Shown here in pieces: positions 33,301-44,877 of a DNA stretch of 64,000 nt. Each line of letters opens with the position of its first letter. Position 1 is the stretch's first letter. This DNA is from Mycobacterium sp. 1164985.4. GTDB lineage: Bacteria; Actinomycetota; Actinomycetes; Mycobacteriales; Mycobacteriaceae. The DNA lies in assembly GCF_001668575.1 (NCBI RefSeq), contig NZ_LZMD01000065.1:62001-126000 (forward strand). The letters are read 5' to 3'. A model generated the notes under the pieces. It searched no databases, had not been told where the DNA came from, and worked only from the letters and a program-made list of their open reading frames with translations. Position numbers and translations under genes: made by a program.

Positions 33301-34923
33301 AGGTGTACCCGAGCATCGCCAAGACGCGGCACTCCACGCCAGGAGTCGGCCTCATCTCGCCGCCACCCCACCACGACATCTACTCCATCGAGGATCTGGC
33401 CCAGCTGATCCATGACCTGAAGAACGCCAACGACCAGGCCCGCATCCACGTCAAGCTGGTCAGCAGCGTCGGCGTCGGCACGGTCGCCGCCGGTGTGTCC
33501 AAGGCCCACGCCGACGTCGTGCTGATCTCCGGTTACGACGGCGGTACCGGCGCGGCACCGTTGACCAGCCTCAAGCACGCCGGTGTGCCGTGGGAGATCG
33601 GGCTCGCCGAGACGCAACAGACGTTGATGCTCAACGGGTTACGCGACCGCATCACCGTGCAGTGCGACGGCGGAATGCGCACCGCGCGCGACGTCATCGT
33701 CGCCGCGCTGCTCGGCGCCGAAGAGTACGGCTTCGCCACCGCGCCGCTGATCGTCTCGGGCTGCATCATGATGCGCGTCTGCCACCTCGACACCTGTCCG
33801 GTCGGCGTCGCCACCCAGAACCCGGAACTGCGCGCCCGATTCACCGGTAAGCCCGAGTTCGTCGAGAACTTCTTCCGCTTCATCGCCGAGGACATCCGTA
33901 AATATTTGGCGGAGCTCGGGTTCCGCAGCCTGGACGAGATGATCGGGCACGCGGAGCTGCTGGACACCGACAAGGGTGTCGCGCACTGGAAGAGCCAGGG
34001 CCTCGACCTGTCGCCGATCTTCGCGGTGCCGCCGGACGGGCACACCGGCGAAGCCACGCCGCGGCGCAAGATCCGTGAGCAGTACCACGCGCTGGACCAG
34101 GCGCTGGACCAGACGCTCATCCAGCTCGCCGAGGGCGCGCTCGAGGACGCCCATCCGGTCCGCCTCGAACTGCCCATCCGCAACGTCAACCGGACCGTCG
34201 GCACGCTGCTGGGCTCCGAGGTGACCCGCCGCTACGGCGCCCAGGGACTGCCCGACGGCACCATCCACATCGCTCTGAGCGGTTCCGCCGGCCAGTCGCT
34301 CGGTGCCTTCCTGCCGCCCGGCGTCACGCTGGAACTCGTCGGCGACGCCAACGACTACGTCGGAAAGGGGTTGTCCGGCGGCCGTATCGTCGTGCGACCG
34401 CCCGACGACGTGTTGTTCCTCGCCGAGGACAACGTGATCGCCGGCAACACCCTGCTGTTCGGCGCGACGTCCGGTGAGGTCTACCTGCGTGGTCGTGCCG
34501 GAGAACGCTTCGCCGCCCGCAACTCCGGTGCGCTGACCGTCGTCGAGGGCGTCGGCGACCACGCCTGCGAATACATGACCGGAGGCCGCGTGGTGGTCCT
34601 CGGCAAGACCGGTCGCAACATGGCCGCGGGCATGTCCGGCGGCATCGCGTTCGTCCTCGGCCTGGACCCGCGACGGGTCAACACAGAGATGGTCGAGCTG
34701 CAACGCCTGGATCCGGAAGATCTCGCCTGGTTGCGGGAAGTGATCTCCCGGCACGCCCAGTACACCGGCAGCAGCCTGGCCACGTCCGTCCTCTCGGACT
34801 GGCCCAGGCGCAGCACACAGTTCACCAAGATCATGCCCCGCGACTACCAGCGCGTCCTGGAAGCCACGCTCACCGCCAAGCGGGAGGGGCGCGACGTCGA
34901 CACTGCGATCATGGAGGCCAGCC

Positions 34924-34931
<8 letters not shown>
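30390..34931 (+). CDS. gltB: Glutamate synthase large subunit GltB
   Basis: A 1513-residue enzyme making two glutamates from glutamine and 2-oxoglutarate with GltD. The class II amidotransferase cysteine is in [10 protein letters not shown] (residue 22), preceded by a short propeptide. The FMN/synthase domain has [11 protein letters not shown] and [13 protein letters not shown], and the [3Fe-4S] cysteines lie in [12 protein letters not shown] (about 1125, 1131, 1136). The C-terminal GXGXG helix domain has GGRIVVRPP and [11 protein letters not shown] 30390 has GAAGG nine bases upstream; ATG 30357 in frame lacks a ribosome site. M. tuberculosis has gltBD elsewhere on its chromosome. Confidence 0.96.
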
Positions 34932-36432
<1,501 letters not shown>

Positions 36433-36444
36433 ATCGATAACGAC

Positions 36445-36450
36445 TATGCT
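36445..36450 (+). promoter_or_regulatory. -10 element of pykA (leaderless)
   Basis: TATGCT lies eight bases before the GTG at 36459, in the 26-base gap after gltD. The spacing implies transcription starts at or next to the start codon. No -35 box is clear. Confidence 0.5.
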
Positions 36451-36458
36451 CGAGTGTC

Positions 36459-37877
36459 GTGAATAGACGCGGGAAGATCGTCTGCACCCTCGGTCCGGCC
36501 ACCGCGACCGATGACGCCGTTCGTGCGCTGGTGGCGGCCGGAATGGACGTCGCACGGCTCAACTTCAGTCACGGCGACTATCCCGATCACGAAGCCACCT
36601 ACAAACGGGTCCGGTCCGCGTCAGACGCCACCGGTCGGGCGGTCGGCATTCTCGCCGACCTTCAGGGCCCCAAGATCCGGCTCGGCCGGTTCAAGGACGG
36701 TCCCACCTTCTGGGCCACCGGAGAGACGGTCCGCATCACCGTCGACGACATCGAGGGCACCGCGGACCGCGTCTCGACCACCTACAAGCGCCTCGTCGAG
36801 GACGCCGCGCCGGGGGACCGGGTTCTCGTCGACGACGGCAACGTGGGCCTGGTCGTCGAGCGCATCGAGGGCAACGACGTCATCTGCACCGTCACCGAGG
36901 GCGGTCCGGTCAGCAACAACAAGGGCATGTCGTTACCCGGGATGAACGTCTCGGCGCCCGCATTGTCCGAGAAGGATGTCGACGATCTGGAGTTCGCGCT
37001 GCGCCTCGGCGTCGACTTCGTCGCGCTGTCGTTCGTCCGGTCACCGGCCGACATCGAACTCGTGCACGAGGTGATGGACCGGGTCGGACGCCGGGTGCCC
37101 GTCATCGCCAAACTCGAGAAGCCCGAGGCCATCGACAATCTCGAGGCCGTCGTGCTGGCGTTCGACGCCATCATGGTCGCCCGCGGCGACCTCGGCGTGG
37201 AGCTGCCGCTCGAAGAAGTCCCGCTGGTGCAGAAGCGCGCGATCCAAATGGCAAGGGAGAACGCGAAACCCGTCATCGTCGCGACGCAGATGCTGGAGTC
37301 GATGATCGAGAACTCGCGACCCACCCGCGCCGAGGCCTCCGACGTGGCCAACGCCGTGCTCGACGGCGCCGACGCGGTGATGCTCTCCGGCGAGACATCG
37401 GTGGGCAAGTACCCGCTCGAAACGGTCAAGACGATGGCCCGCATCATCCATGCGGTCGAAGAGAACTCGGTGGCCGCGCCGCCGCTGACTCACGTGCCCC
37501 GCACCAAACGCGGGGTCATCTCGTATGCCGCCCGCGACATCGGCGAGCGTCTCGACGCGAAGGCGCTCGTGGCCTACACCCAGTCGGGCGACACGGTGCG
37601 CAGGCTCGCGCGGCTGCACACCCCGCTGCCGCTACTGGCGTTCACCTCGCTGCCCGAGGTGCGCAGCCAGCTCGCGCTGAGCTGGGGCACCGAGACGTTC
37701 ATCGTTCCGCACATTCAGACCACCGACGGAATGATCCGCCAGGTCGACAAGTCGCTGCTCGAACTCGGCCGCTACAAGCGCGGCGATCTGGTGGTCGTCA
37801 TCGCCGGTATCCCGCCGGGCACAGTGGGATCCACGAACCTGATCCATGTGCACCGGATCGGCGAGGACGACGTGTGA
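36459..37877 (+). CDS. pykA: Pyruvate kinase PykA
   Basis: A 472-residue glycolytic enzyme converting phosphoenolpyruvate and ADP to pyruvate and ATP. RRGKIVCTLGPAT, GMDVARLNFSHG, ADLQGPKIRLGRF, the catalytic lysine in PVIAKLEKPEAIDN and the metal-binding MVARGDLGVELPLEEVP are intact; the C-terminal regulatory domain is present. The GTG start has a TATGCT -10 just upstream. The stop overlaps tesB (GTGA). Confidence 0.97.
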   Translation: MNRRGKIVCTLGPATATDDAVRALVAAGMDVARLNFSHGDYPDHEATYKRVRSASDATGRAVGILADLQGPKIRLGRFKDGPTFWATGETVRITVDDIEGTADRVSTTYKRLVEDAAPGDRVLVDDGNVGLVVERIEGNDVICTVTEGGPVSNNKGMSLPGMNVSAPALSEKDVDDLEFALRLGVDFVALSFVRSPADIELVHEVMDRVGRRVPVIAKLEKPEAIDNLEAVVLAFDAIMVARGDLGVELPLEEVPLVQKRAIQMARENAKPVIVATQMLESMIENSRPTRAEASDVANAVLDGADAVMLSGETSVGKYPLETVKTMARIIHAVEENSVAAPPLTHVPRTKRGVISYAARDIGERLDAKALVAYTQSGDTVRRLARLHTPLPLLAFTSLPEVRSQLALSWGTETFIVPHIQTTDGMIRQVDKSLLELGRYKRGDLVVVIAGIPPGTVGSTNLIHVHRIGEDDV

Positions 37878-38734
37878 CGGCGGACTTCGACGAGCTGCTC
37901 GAGATACTCCGCCTCCGCCAGATCGCCGACGACATCTACCTCGGCTCGCACCCCAGCAAGAACCCCGTGCGAACCTTCGGCGGACAGATGATGGCCCAGT
38001 CGTTCGTCGCGGCGGGGCGCAGCCTGAACCACCCGACGCCGCCGAGCGCGATGTCGGCTCACTTCGTTGCCGGCGGCGATCCGGAGAGGGACCTCGAGTA
38101 CCACGTGGTGCGGCTCCGCGACGAACGCCGCTTCGCCAACCGCCGCGTCGACGTCATCCAGGACGGTGAACTGCTGACCACGGCGATGGTGTCGTTCCTG
38201 GCCGGCGGCCGCAGCCTCGAGCACGCGATCACGCCACCGGACCTACCGGACCCGGAGTCGCTGCCGCCGGTGGACGACCTGCTGCGCGGCTACGAGGACG
38301 TCGTCCCGCACTTCGTCAACGCCTTACGGCCGATCGAGTGGCGCTATACCAACGATCCGAGCTGGGTGATGCGCGACAAGGGCGAAAAACTGCCGCACAA
38401 CCGGGTGTGGATGAAGGCGCTCGGCCAGATGCCCGAGGACCCGGTGCTGCACGCCGCCGCACTGGTCTACTCGTCGGACACCACCGTGCTCGACTCGATC
38501 ATCACCACACACGGCTTGTCCTGGGGCTACGACCGGATCTTCGCGGTCACCACCAACCACTCCGTGTGGTTCCACCGGCCCGTGCGCTTCGACGAATGGC
38601 TGCTGTACTCCACGACTTCACCCGTGGCAGCGGACTCCCGCGGCCTGGGCACCGGCCATTTCTTCGACCGGTCCGGTCAGCCGGTCGCCACCGTGGTGCA
38701 AGAAGGGATCGTCAAGTACTTCCCGCCGCGTTGA
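37874..38734 (+). CDS. tesB: Acyl-CoA thioesterase II TesB
   Basis: A 286-residue double-hotdog thioesterase, matching tesB1 (Rv1618). It has LGSHPSKNPVRTFGGQMMAQ, the second-half VYSSDTTVLDSIITTHGLSWG with the catalytic Asp region, and TTNHSVWFHRPVRFDEWLLY. It hydrolyses medium to long acyl-CoA esters in the cytoplasm. GTG overlaps pykA. It meets the convergent DUF4190 gene with no base between stops. Confidence 0.95.
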   Translation: MTADFDELLEILRLRQIADDIYLGSHPSKNPVRTFGGQMMAQSFVAAGRSLNHPTPPSAMSAHFVAGGDPERDLEYHVVRLRDERRFANRRVDVIQDGELLTTAMVSFLAGGRSLEHAITPPDLPDPESLPPVDDLLRGYEDVVPHFVNALRPIEWRYTNDPSWVMRDKGEKLPHNRVWMKALGQMPEDPVLHAAALVYSSDTTVLDSIITTHGLSWGYDRIFAVTTNHSVWFHRPVRFDEWLLYSTTSPVAADSRGLGTGHFFDRSGQPVATVVQEGIVKYFPPR

Positions 38735-39253
38735 TTACGGCGTCGGTGTCAGCGTGACGTCGAACTGGTCCTCCACGCGCTGCTGAAACTGCTCGGAGCA
38801 CTGTTGTACCGCGTCCTGGTCATTGCCCGCGCGCGAGATGCAATCGATGTAGTCGGAGCCGCCGACCTCGTTGAAACCCCAGACGGCGAGCCAGATGACC
38901 ACGATGGCCTCGATGATGCTCAGAATCCCGAGCACGATGCCGGCCATGGCGACGCCGCCGTTGGTGGCCTCACCGCGTTTGGCCCTGTTCCATCCGATGA
39001 AGCCGAGGATCACGGCGACGACGCCGAGCACGACGCCGCCGAAGACGGACAGCAGCGCGATGATCGCGACGACCAGGGCGGCGATGCCGATGCCGTTCTT
39101 CGGCGCGGTCGCCGGCGGGGGGTAGGTGTAGCCCTGCGGCGGAGCCTGCGGATAGCCGCCGGGGTAGGCGCCGTACTGAGGCTGCTGCGGAGGCGGCGGT
39201 GGCGGCTGCTGCGGAGGCGGTGGGGGCTGTGACGGCTGTTCCGGCTCGCTCAT
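38735..39253 (-). CDS. DUF4190 domain-containing membrane protein
   Basis: A 172-residue protein with a proline- and glutamine-rich N-terminal third (PPPPPQQPPPPPPQQ runs), then two helices (about 54-80 and 96-120) with GFIGWNRAKRGEATNGGVAMAGIVLGI between, the DUF4190 pattern. A short C-terminal domain has two cysteines (DCISRAG and QQCSEQF). ATG 39253 overlaps the cydC stop (ATGA), so it is the distal gene of the cyd operon. Function unknown. Confidence 0.8.
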   Translation of the reverse strand: MSEPEQPSQPPPPPQQPPPPPPQQPQYGAYPGGYPQAPPQGYTYPPPATAPKNGIGIAALVVAIIALLSVFGGVVLGVVAVILGFIGWNRAKRGEATNGGVAMAGIVLGILSIIEAIVVIWLAVWGFNEVGGSDYIDCISRAGNDQDAVQQCSEQFQQRVEDQFDVTLTPTP

Positions 39254-40740
39254 GCCGAGGAGGTTACTCCGCGACCAGCGAGAATGAGGGTAGGACACTC
39301 AATCTGGCCAGGTAGATGGTGCGTGGCGACGACGACCGTTCGGTCGGCGGCGAACAGTGGACCAGGGGTGAGCAGATCGACGAGAATCCGGTCGGAATCC
39401 GCAGCGTCGAGGTGTTCGGTGGGTTCGTCGAGCAACACCGTCGGCGCCCTGCAAAGCAGCGCGCGCGCCAGCAACAGGCGCCTGCGCTGCCCGGCCGATA
39501 CGGCGGCCGCCCCGCCGGTGAGCACGGTGGCCAAGCCCTCCGGTAGCCCATCGAGCCAGTCACCGAGACCGACCCGCCGCAATGCGGCCCGAATCTCGTC
39601 GTCGCTCGCATCACCGCGTGCCACCAACATGTTGTCGCGCACCGTGGTGGCGAAAAGGTGGGCGTCCTCGGCGAGAAAGACCGCGGTGGGATCGCTTTCG
39701 GCGATCGACACCAACATCGTCGTCTTGCCCGACCCGCTCGGGCCGACGATCGCCAGTCGATCGCCGGCTGCCGGCGACACCTCCGGGACGGCCGGTCGCT
39801 GACGCCTTGAAGCGATCGGATCGGTGATCTCGGTGAGCCGGCGAGCGGCGATGCGCGACCGGGTGAGCTGCACCGCTGCCGCGGGCAGTGCGGCGCTGGC
39901 CTCGAACGCCGACAGCGGCAACAGCATCAGGACCGCGAGCGTCGTCGGCGGGACCGAGTCGGCGATGCCGACCGCCGCGACGACGGCACCGAGCACGCTG
40001 GCGCCGATCGCCGCGGTCGACGCGGCGGCGGCCATCGCGGCGGGCACCGCCGCCAGGTCGGTGGCCCGTCCCCAGTCGCGGTGCCGACGCTCGGCCTGGG
40101 CGAGCACATCATCGAGTCGGCCGCCGACACGGAGCTCCGGCGCATGCTCGAGGGCACGCATCACCGCCACGTCACGCCCCGAATGATGCTGCGTCGCAGC
40201 CTCTTCGGTCGCTTCGGCGGCGCGGGCGGCCAGCGCGGGGGCGATGACGCCCGCGATCAGTAGGCACAACGCCAGCACGACCGCCGCTTCAAGAGAGATC
40301 AGAGCGATCCCGACCACGGCCGCCGCTCCCAACACGGCGGCGACGGCGATCGGCAGCACCGCCCGCACCAGGACGTCGGCGAGGTCGTCGACCGATGCGC
40401 CGATCCGGGCCACCAGCTCGCCGCTGGGCATCCTCATCGCGGTGTCGGCAGGCGCGTCCGCCAGTCGTCGGTAAAGCGACTCTCGGGTGTCCGCCGCCGA
40501 CCGCAGCGCCGTGTCATGTGCCGCCAGCCGCTGGCAATAACCGAGGACGCCGCGAGAGATGCCGAGCGCGCGCACGGCCACCACCGCGACGGTGAGGTCG
40601 AGCACGGGAGGCATCTGCCATGCCCGCGTGATCAGCCACGCCGAGATCGCGGCCAGCGCCAGCGCGCTGCCCAGTGACAGCACCCCGAGCAGCACCGCGA
40701 GCGACAGCCGCCCCAGCCGAACCCTCAGCAACTCACGCAT
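39250..40740 (-). CDS. cydC: Thiol reductant ABC exporter subunit CydC
   Basis: A 496-residue half-transporter: six membrane helices in the first 300 residues and an ATPase domain with GPSGSGKTT, signature VSAGQRRRLLLARAL and Walker B VLLDEPTEHLD. The signature has VSAGQ rather than LSGGQ. CydDC exports glutathione/cysteine-type thiols or haem-related reductant needed to assemble cytochrome bd. ATG 40740 overlaps cydD by 8 bases. Confidence 0.93.
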   Translation of the reverse strand: MRELLRVRLGRLSLAVLLGVLSLGSALALAAISAWLITRAWQMPPVLDLTVAVVAVRALGISRGVLGYCQRLAAHDTALRSAADTRESLYRRLADAPADTAMRMPSGELVARIGASVDDLADVLVRAVLPIAVAAVLGAAAVVGIALISLEAAVVLALCLLIAGVIAPALAARAAEATEEAATQHHSGRDVAVMRALEHAPELRVGGRLDDVLAQAERRHRDWGRATDLAAVPAAMAAAASTAAIGASVLGAVVAAVGIADSVPPTTLAVLMLLPLSAFEASAALPAAAVQLTRSRIAARRLTEITDPIASRRQRPAVPEVSPAAGDRLAIVGPSGSGKTTMLVSIAESDPTAVFLAEDAHLFATTVRDNMLVARGDASDDEIRAALRRVGLGDWLDGLPEGLATVLTGGAAAVSAGQRRRLLLARALLCRAPTVLLDEPTEHLDAADSDRILVDLLTPGPLFAADRTVVVATHHLPGQIECPTLILAGRGVTSSA

Positions 40741-42310
40741 CGACGAGCTCCCCCACGGACAGGACTCGGTCACCGATCGCGCGCACCGGGGCGCGGTGCC
40801 CGACGACCACCACCGTCGCGCCGGCGCGCGCCCGATCGACGATCGTGTCGAGGACGCGGGCTTCCATCGTCGCATCGAGGTGGGACGTCGGCTCGTCGAG
40901 CAGCAGCACCGGCGCCGAGACGCCCAGCGCCCGCGTCAACCCGAGCCGTTGGCGCTGGCCGAGCGACAGGCCCGTACCGTCTCGGCCGAGCTCGGTGTCC
41001 AGGCCGTCGGGCAGCGTCCTGAGCACCTCGTCGAATCCGGTTGCGCGGCAGGCCTCGTCGAGGTCGGGTATGGGCCCGAACAGTTCGAGGTTCTCGCGGA
41101 CGCTGCCCGGCACCAGCATCGGGCGATGCGGCAACCAGGCGACCTGGGTCCACCACGATGGCAGGTCGAGGTCGCCGACATCGACTCCGTTGATCGACAC
41201 GTCACCGGGGTGTAGGCCGAGGATCGTGTGCAGCAGCGTGGATTTCCCGGCACCGTTGGGACCGGTCAGCACCGTCACCCGCCCTGGCTGTGCGTCCGCG
41301 TCGAGCGCCTCGAGGTGGATGGTGACCCGCGTTGCGCGCACGACGCGGGTACCCGCGCGGTGGTCAGGCACGCTATCGAGAAGCCGCAGCGCCGCGTCGG
41401 CGGCCGTCTTGCCGTCCTGAGCGGCGTGAAACTCCACCCCGACCCGGCGGAGCGGCCAGAACACCTCGGGGGCGAGCAGCAGCGCGGTCAGACCCGCGGT
41501 CAGCGTCATCTCGCCGAACACCAGTCGCAGGCCGATGCCGACGGCGACCAGTGCGACGCCCAAGGTGGCCAGCAGCTCAAGGACGAGCGCCGACAGGAAG
41601 GCCATCCGCAGCGTGGCCATTGTCGAACGCCGATGCGCGGCAGCCAGTTCGGTGATGCGGGTGACGGATCCCTCCAGGCGGCCCAACGCGCGCAGCGTCG
41701 GGATGCCCGCCACCAGGTCGAGCATCCGCGACTGCAGCGTGCTCATCGCCGCCAGGGCGGCCTCGGAGCGTTCCTTGGTCAGCAGCCCGATCAGCACCAT
41801 GAAGATCGGGATCAGCGGTAGCGCGATCAGAACGATGAGCGCCGAGCGCCAGTCGACCGCGGCGATCACCAGCACGGCGGCCGGGGTGAGAATGCCGGCG
41901 AGGAACACCGCGGGCAGATACGCCGTCAGGAACGGTCGCAGGCCGTCGAGTCCACGGGTGATCAGCGCTGCGGCGGTGTCGCGTTCGGCCGCGAGAAGCC
42001 GCGGTGGCAGCGCGGTCACCGCGCGCAGAACCTGTCCGGACAGGTCGGCGATCACCTGTGTGGCGCCGTTCGACGCCAGCCTGCTCTGCAGCCAGTGCGC
42101 GGCGGTACGAATCGCCCACAGCCCCACCAGAAGTGCGAGCGAACCGGCCCAATGCCGGAGGTGGCGGGAGCCGGGATCGGTGATGATCCCGGCGACGATC
42201 TCGGCGAGCACCACCGCGGCGCCGATCGTCGCGCCGGTGATGAGCACCCCGCACACCACCGACGCGACCAGATAGCGCCGCATCGCCTGCGAGGTCCGCC
42301 ACAGGTTCAT
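40733..42310 (-). CDS. cydD: Thiol reductant ABC exporter subunit CydD
   Basis: A 525-residue half-transporter: six helices, then Walker A GPNGAGKST, signature LSLGQRQRLGLTRAL and Walker B LLLDEPTSHLDA. It forms a heterodimer with CydC and is required for cytochrome bd maturation. ATG 42310 overlaps the cydB stop (ATGA). M. tuberculosis has the same cydABDC order. Confidence 0.93.
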   Translation of the reverse strand: MNLWRTSQAMRRYLVASVVCGVLITGATIGAAVVLAEIVAGIITDPGSRHLRHWAGSLALLVGLWAIRTAAHWLQSRLASNGATQVIADLSGQVLRAVTALPPRLLAAERDTAAALITRGLDGLRPFLTAYLPAVFLAGILTPAAVLVIAAVDWRSALIVLIALPLIPIFMVLIGLLTKERSEAALAAMSTLQSRMLDLVAGIPTLRALGRLEGSVTRITELAAAHRRSTMATLRMAFLSALVLELLATLGVALVAVGIGLRLVFGEMTLTAGLTALLLAPEVFWPLRRVGVEFHAAQDGKTAADAALRLLDSVPDHRAGTRVVRATRVTIHLEALDADAQPGRVTVLTGPNGAGKSTLLHTILGLHPGDVSINGVDVGDLDLPSWWTQVAWLPHRPMLVPGSVRENLELFGPIPDLDEACRATGFDEVLRTLPDGLDTELGRDGTGLSLGQRQRLGLTRALGVSAPVLLLDEPTSHLDATMEARVLDTIVDRARAGATVVVVGHRAPVRAIGDRVLSVGELVDA

Positions 42311-43347
42311 GGCCTGCGCCGCGACAATCCCACTGGCTCGGGTATCCGGTCAGCCGAGATACGTTGACGGAACACCCAATACGTCCAGCCCTGGTACAGC
42401 AGTACCAGCGGCGCGAACACCAGTGCAGCCCAGCTCATGATCGTCAGCGTGTACGGGCTCGACGCGGCGTTGTCGATCGTGAGGCTGTAGGCCGGGTCGA
42501 CCGTCGACGGCATCAGGTTGGGGTAGAGCACGCCGAAGAGCAGAATGACGACTGCCGCGACGGCCAGCGTCGTGTACGCGAATGCCCAACCTTCTCCTAC
42601 ACCACGCCACACCCGCACGGTGGCCGCCAGCTGCGCCAGACCGGCGACGGCAAGCACGATCCACGTCCAGTCCTTACCGTGCTCGAGCTGTGTCCACAGC
42701 CCGAACGACGCCAGGGCCGCCGTCACCGGCAACGCCACCCGGCCGGCGAACCGCAGAGCCTCTTCACGCACTGCGCCATCGGTTTTCAAGGCCACGAACA
42801 CGGCACCGTGGAACAGGAACAGTCCGGCCGTGGTGACGCCGCCGAGCAATGTGTAGCCGTTGAGCAGGTCGCCGATCGAGGCCTCCAGCCGCTTGTCGGC
42901 GTCGATCGGAAGCCCGCGCACCAGTGCGGCGAACGCGACGCCCCACAGCACCGCGGGCACCCACGACCCGGCGGCGATCCCCATGTCTGCCCATCGGCGC
43001 CAACCGGGGTCGTCGACCTTGCCGCGCCACTCGATCGCCACGACACGCAGGATCATCGACACCAGGATGACGAGCAGGGGCACGTACAGGCCCGAGAACA
43101 TGGTCGCGTACCAGTCCGGGAAGGCGGCGAACATGGCGCCGCCGGCGGTGATCAGCCACACCTCGTTGCCGTCCCAGACCGGACCGATGGTGTTGAGCAC
43201 CGCGCGTCGGCGCCGCTCGGAGTCTTCGCCCGCACCGCGGCCCAACATCCCCATCAGCATCCCGACGCCGAAGTCGAATCCCTCGAGAACGAAGAACCCG
43301 AGGAAGAGCCCCGCCATCACCACGAACCACAGCTCTTGTAGCGCCAT
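42307..43347 (-). CDS. cydB: Cytochrome bd oxidase subunit II CydB
   Basis: A 346-residue membrane subunit. The N-terminal LQELWFVVMAGLFLGFFVLEGFDFGVGML pattern and GPVWDGNEVWLITAGGAMFAAFPDWYATMFSG are typical, and eight to nine helices are visible. The start ATG 43347 replaces a longer open frame that overlaps cydA. It is 13 bases after cydA. Confidence 0.96.
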   Translation of the reverse strand: MALQELWFVVMAGLFLGFFVLEGFDFGVGMLMGMLGRGAGEDSERRRRAVLNTIGPVWDGNEVWLITAGGAMFAAFPDWYATMFSGLYVPLLVILVSMILRVVAIEWRGKVDDPGWRRWADMGIAAGSWVPAVLWGVAFAALVRGLPIDADKRLEASIGDLLNGYTLLGGVTTAGLFLFHGAVFVALKTDGAVREEALRFAGRVALPVTAALASFGLWTQLEHGKDWTWIVLAVAGLAQLAATVRVWRGVGEGWAFAYTTLAVAAVVILLFGVLYPNLMPSTVDPAYSLTIDNAASSPYTLTIMSWAALVFAPLVLLYQGWTYWVFRQRISADRIPEPVGLSRRRP

Positions 43348-43360
43348 TGCCACCAGCTCC

Positions 43361-44815
43361 TCAGTACGCGAACGACAACGGAGCCACCTCGTCACTGCCG
43401 GGCGGCGGCGGGGCGGCGGGCTCCGAGTCGTGTTCTTGTGGCCCTTCGACGGTGTACCGGCCGATGAGCCAGAACCAAATGACCGCGAGCATCGCATACA
43501 CCAGCGTGAACGCGACCAGTGAGAGAACGACCATGCCGACCGAGTGTCCGGAGACCCCCTGGGCGACGGTCAACCGGATCAGAGGGTCACCGGTCGGATT
43601 GGGCACGACGACCCAGGGCTGACGGCCCATCTCGGTGAACACCCACCCGGCGCTGTTGGCCAAGAACGGTGCGGGCATCGCGACAAGCGCGAAGCGGGAA
43701 AGCCAGCGAGTGCGGGGAATCCGGCGGCGGCGTGTCAACCACAGCACCGCGACCGAGAACAGCACCGGCACGGCGAGTAGGCCGATCATGGCGCGGAAGG
43801 ACCAGTACGTCACGAAGAGGTTCGGCCGGTAGTCGCCGGGCCCGAACTTCTCCGCGTACTGGCTCTGAAGGTCTTTGACGCCTTCGAGGCGCACCCCCTC
43901 GAACTCGCCCTTGGCCAGGAACGGCAGCACGTAGGGGACGTCGATGAGATGGACGACGCTGTCGCAGTTGTTGTGGGTGCCGACCGTCAGGATGGAGAAG
44001 TCCGGATCGGTTGCGGTGTGGCACAAGGATTCTGCCGACGCCATCTTCATCGGCTGCTGCTCGAACATGAGCTTGCCCTGGACGTCGCCGGAGGCGACGA
44101 GGCCGAGCGTGGCCGCCAGCACGACGATGCACCCCAAGACCGCGGCGGGCCGGAACATGGTCTGCGCGTCGTCACGATCGTCGTTACGCGCGCGGACCAT
44201 CCACCAGACGCACACGCCGGCGACGAACGTCCCTGCGGTGAGGAACGCCCCGAAGACCGCATGGGTGAATGCGGCCAACGCCGTGTTGTTCGTGAACAGC
44301 GCGACGATGCTGGTCAACTCCGCGCGACCGGTCTCCGGGTTGAACCGGGCGCCGACGGGATGCTGCATCCACGAGTTCGCGGCGATGATGAAGAACGCCG
44401 ACAGGTTCACCGCGATGGCGACCACCCAGATGCAGGCGAGATGGACGAGTCGGGGGAGCCGGGTCCAGCCGAAGATCCACAAGCCGAGGAATGTCGACTC
44501 GAAAAAGAAGGCGGCCAGGCCCTCCATCGCCAGCGGCGCGCCGAAGACGTCCCCGACGAACCGCGAGTACTCGCTCCAGTTCATGCCGAACTGGAACTCC
44601 TGGACGATGCCGGTGGCCACGCCCAGGGCGAAGTTGATCAGGAACAGCTTGCCGAAGAAGCGGGTGAGGCGGTACCAGGACGTGTTGCCGGTGAGCACCC
44701 ACGCGGTCTGCATGACCGCGATCAGCGGTGCCAGCCCGATGGTCAGCGGAACGAAGATGAAGTGGTAGACGGTGGTGATTCCGAACTGCCACCGCGACAC
44801 ATCGAGCGCGTCCAT
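43361..44815 (-). CDS. cydA: Cytochrome bd oxidase subunit I CydA
   Basis: A 484-residue quinol oxidase subunit carrying haems b558, b595 and d. The axial histidine near residue 18 is in TTVYHFIFVPLTIG; ANSWMQHPVGARFNPE holds the b558 histidine; the methionine ligand is in FTEMGRQPWVV; the GWVFTEMGRQPW box is complete. The Q loop is short, as in actinobacterial enzymes. Cytochrome bd is a high-affinity oxidase that supports respiration at low oxygen. The operon continues to cydB, cydD, cydC. Confidence 0.97.
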   Translation of the reverse strand: MDALDVSRWQFGITTVYHFIFVPLTIGLAPLIAVMQTAWVLTGNTSWYRLTRFFGKLFLINFALGVATGIVQEFQFGMNWSEYSRFVGDVFGAPLAMEGLAAFFFESTFLGLWIFGWTRLPRLVHLACIWVVAIAVNLSAFFIIAANSWMQHPVGARFNPETGRAELTSIVALFTNNTALAAFTHAVFGAFLTAGTFVAGVCVWWMVRARNDDRDDAQTMFRPAAVLGCIVVLAATLGLVASGDVQGKLMFEQQPMKMASAESLCHTATDPDFSILTVGTHNNCDSVVHLIDVPYVLPFLAKGEFEGVRLEGVKDLQSQYAEKFGPGDYRPNLFVTYWSFRAMIGLLAVPVLFSVAVLWLTRRRRIPRTRWLSRFALVAMPAPFLANSAGWVFTEMGRQPWVVVPNPTGDPLIRLTVAQGVSGHSVGMVVLSLVAFTLVYAMLAVIWFWLIGRYTVEGPQEHDSEPAAPPPPGSDEVAPLSFAY

Positions 44816-44877
44816 CTCACCTACTCCCGTGGCTGTGGCACCAGCCTACGACAGGGTGTAGTAGACGTCAGTGTGGG

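Noticed and set aside
44816..44877. CRP/cAMP site before cydA
   Set aside because: No TGTGA-N6-TCACA-like palindrome could be read in the short gap.
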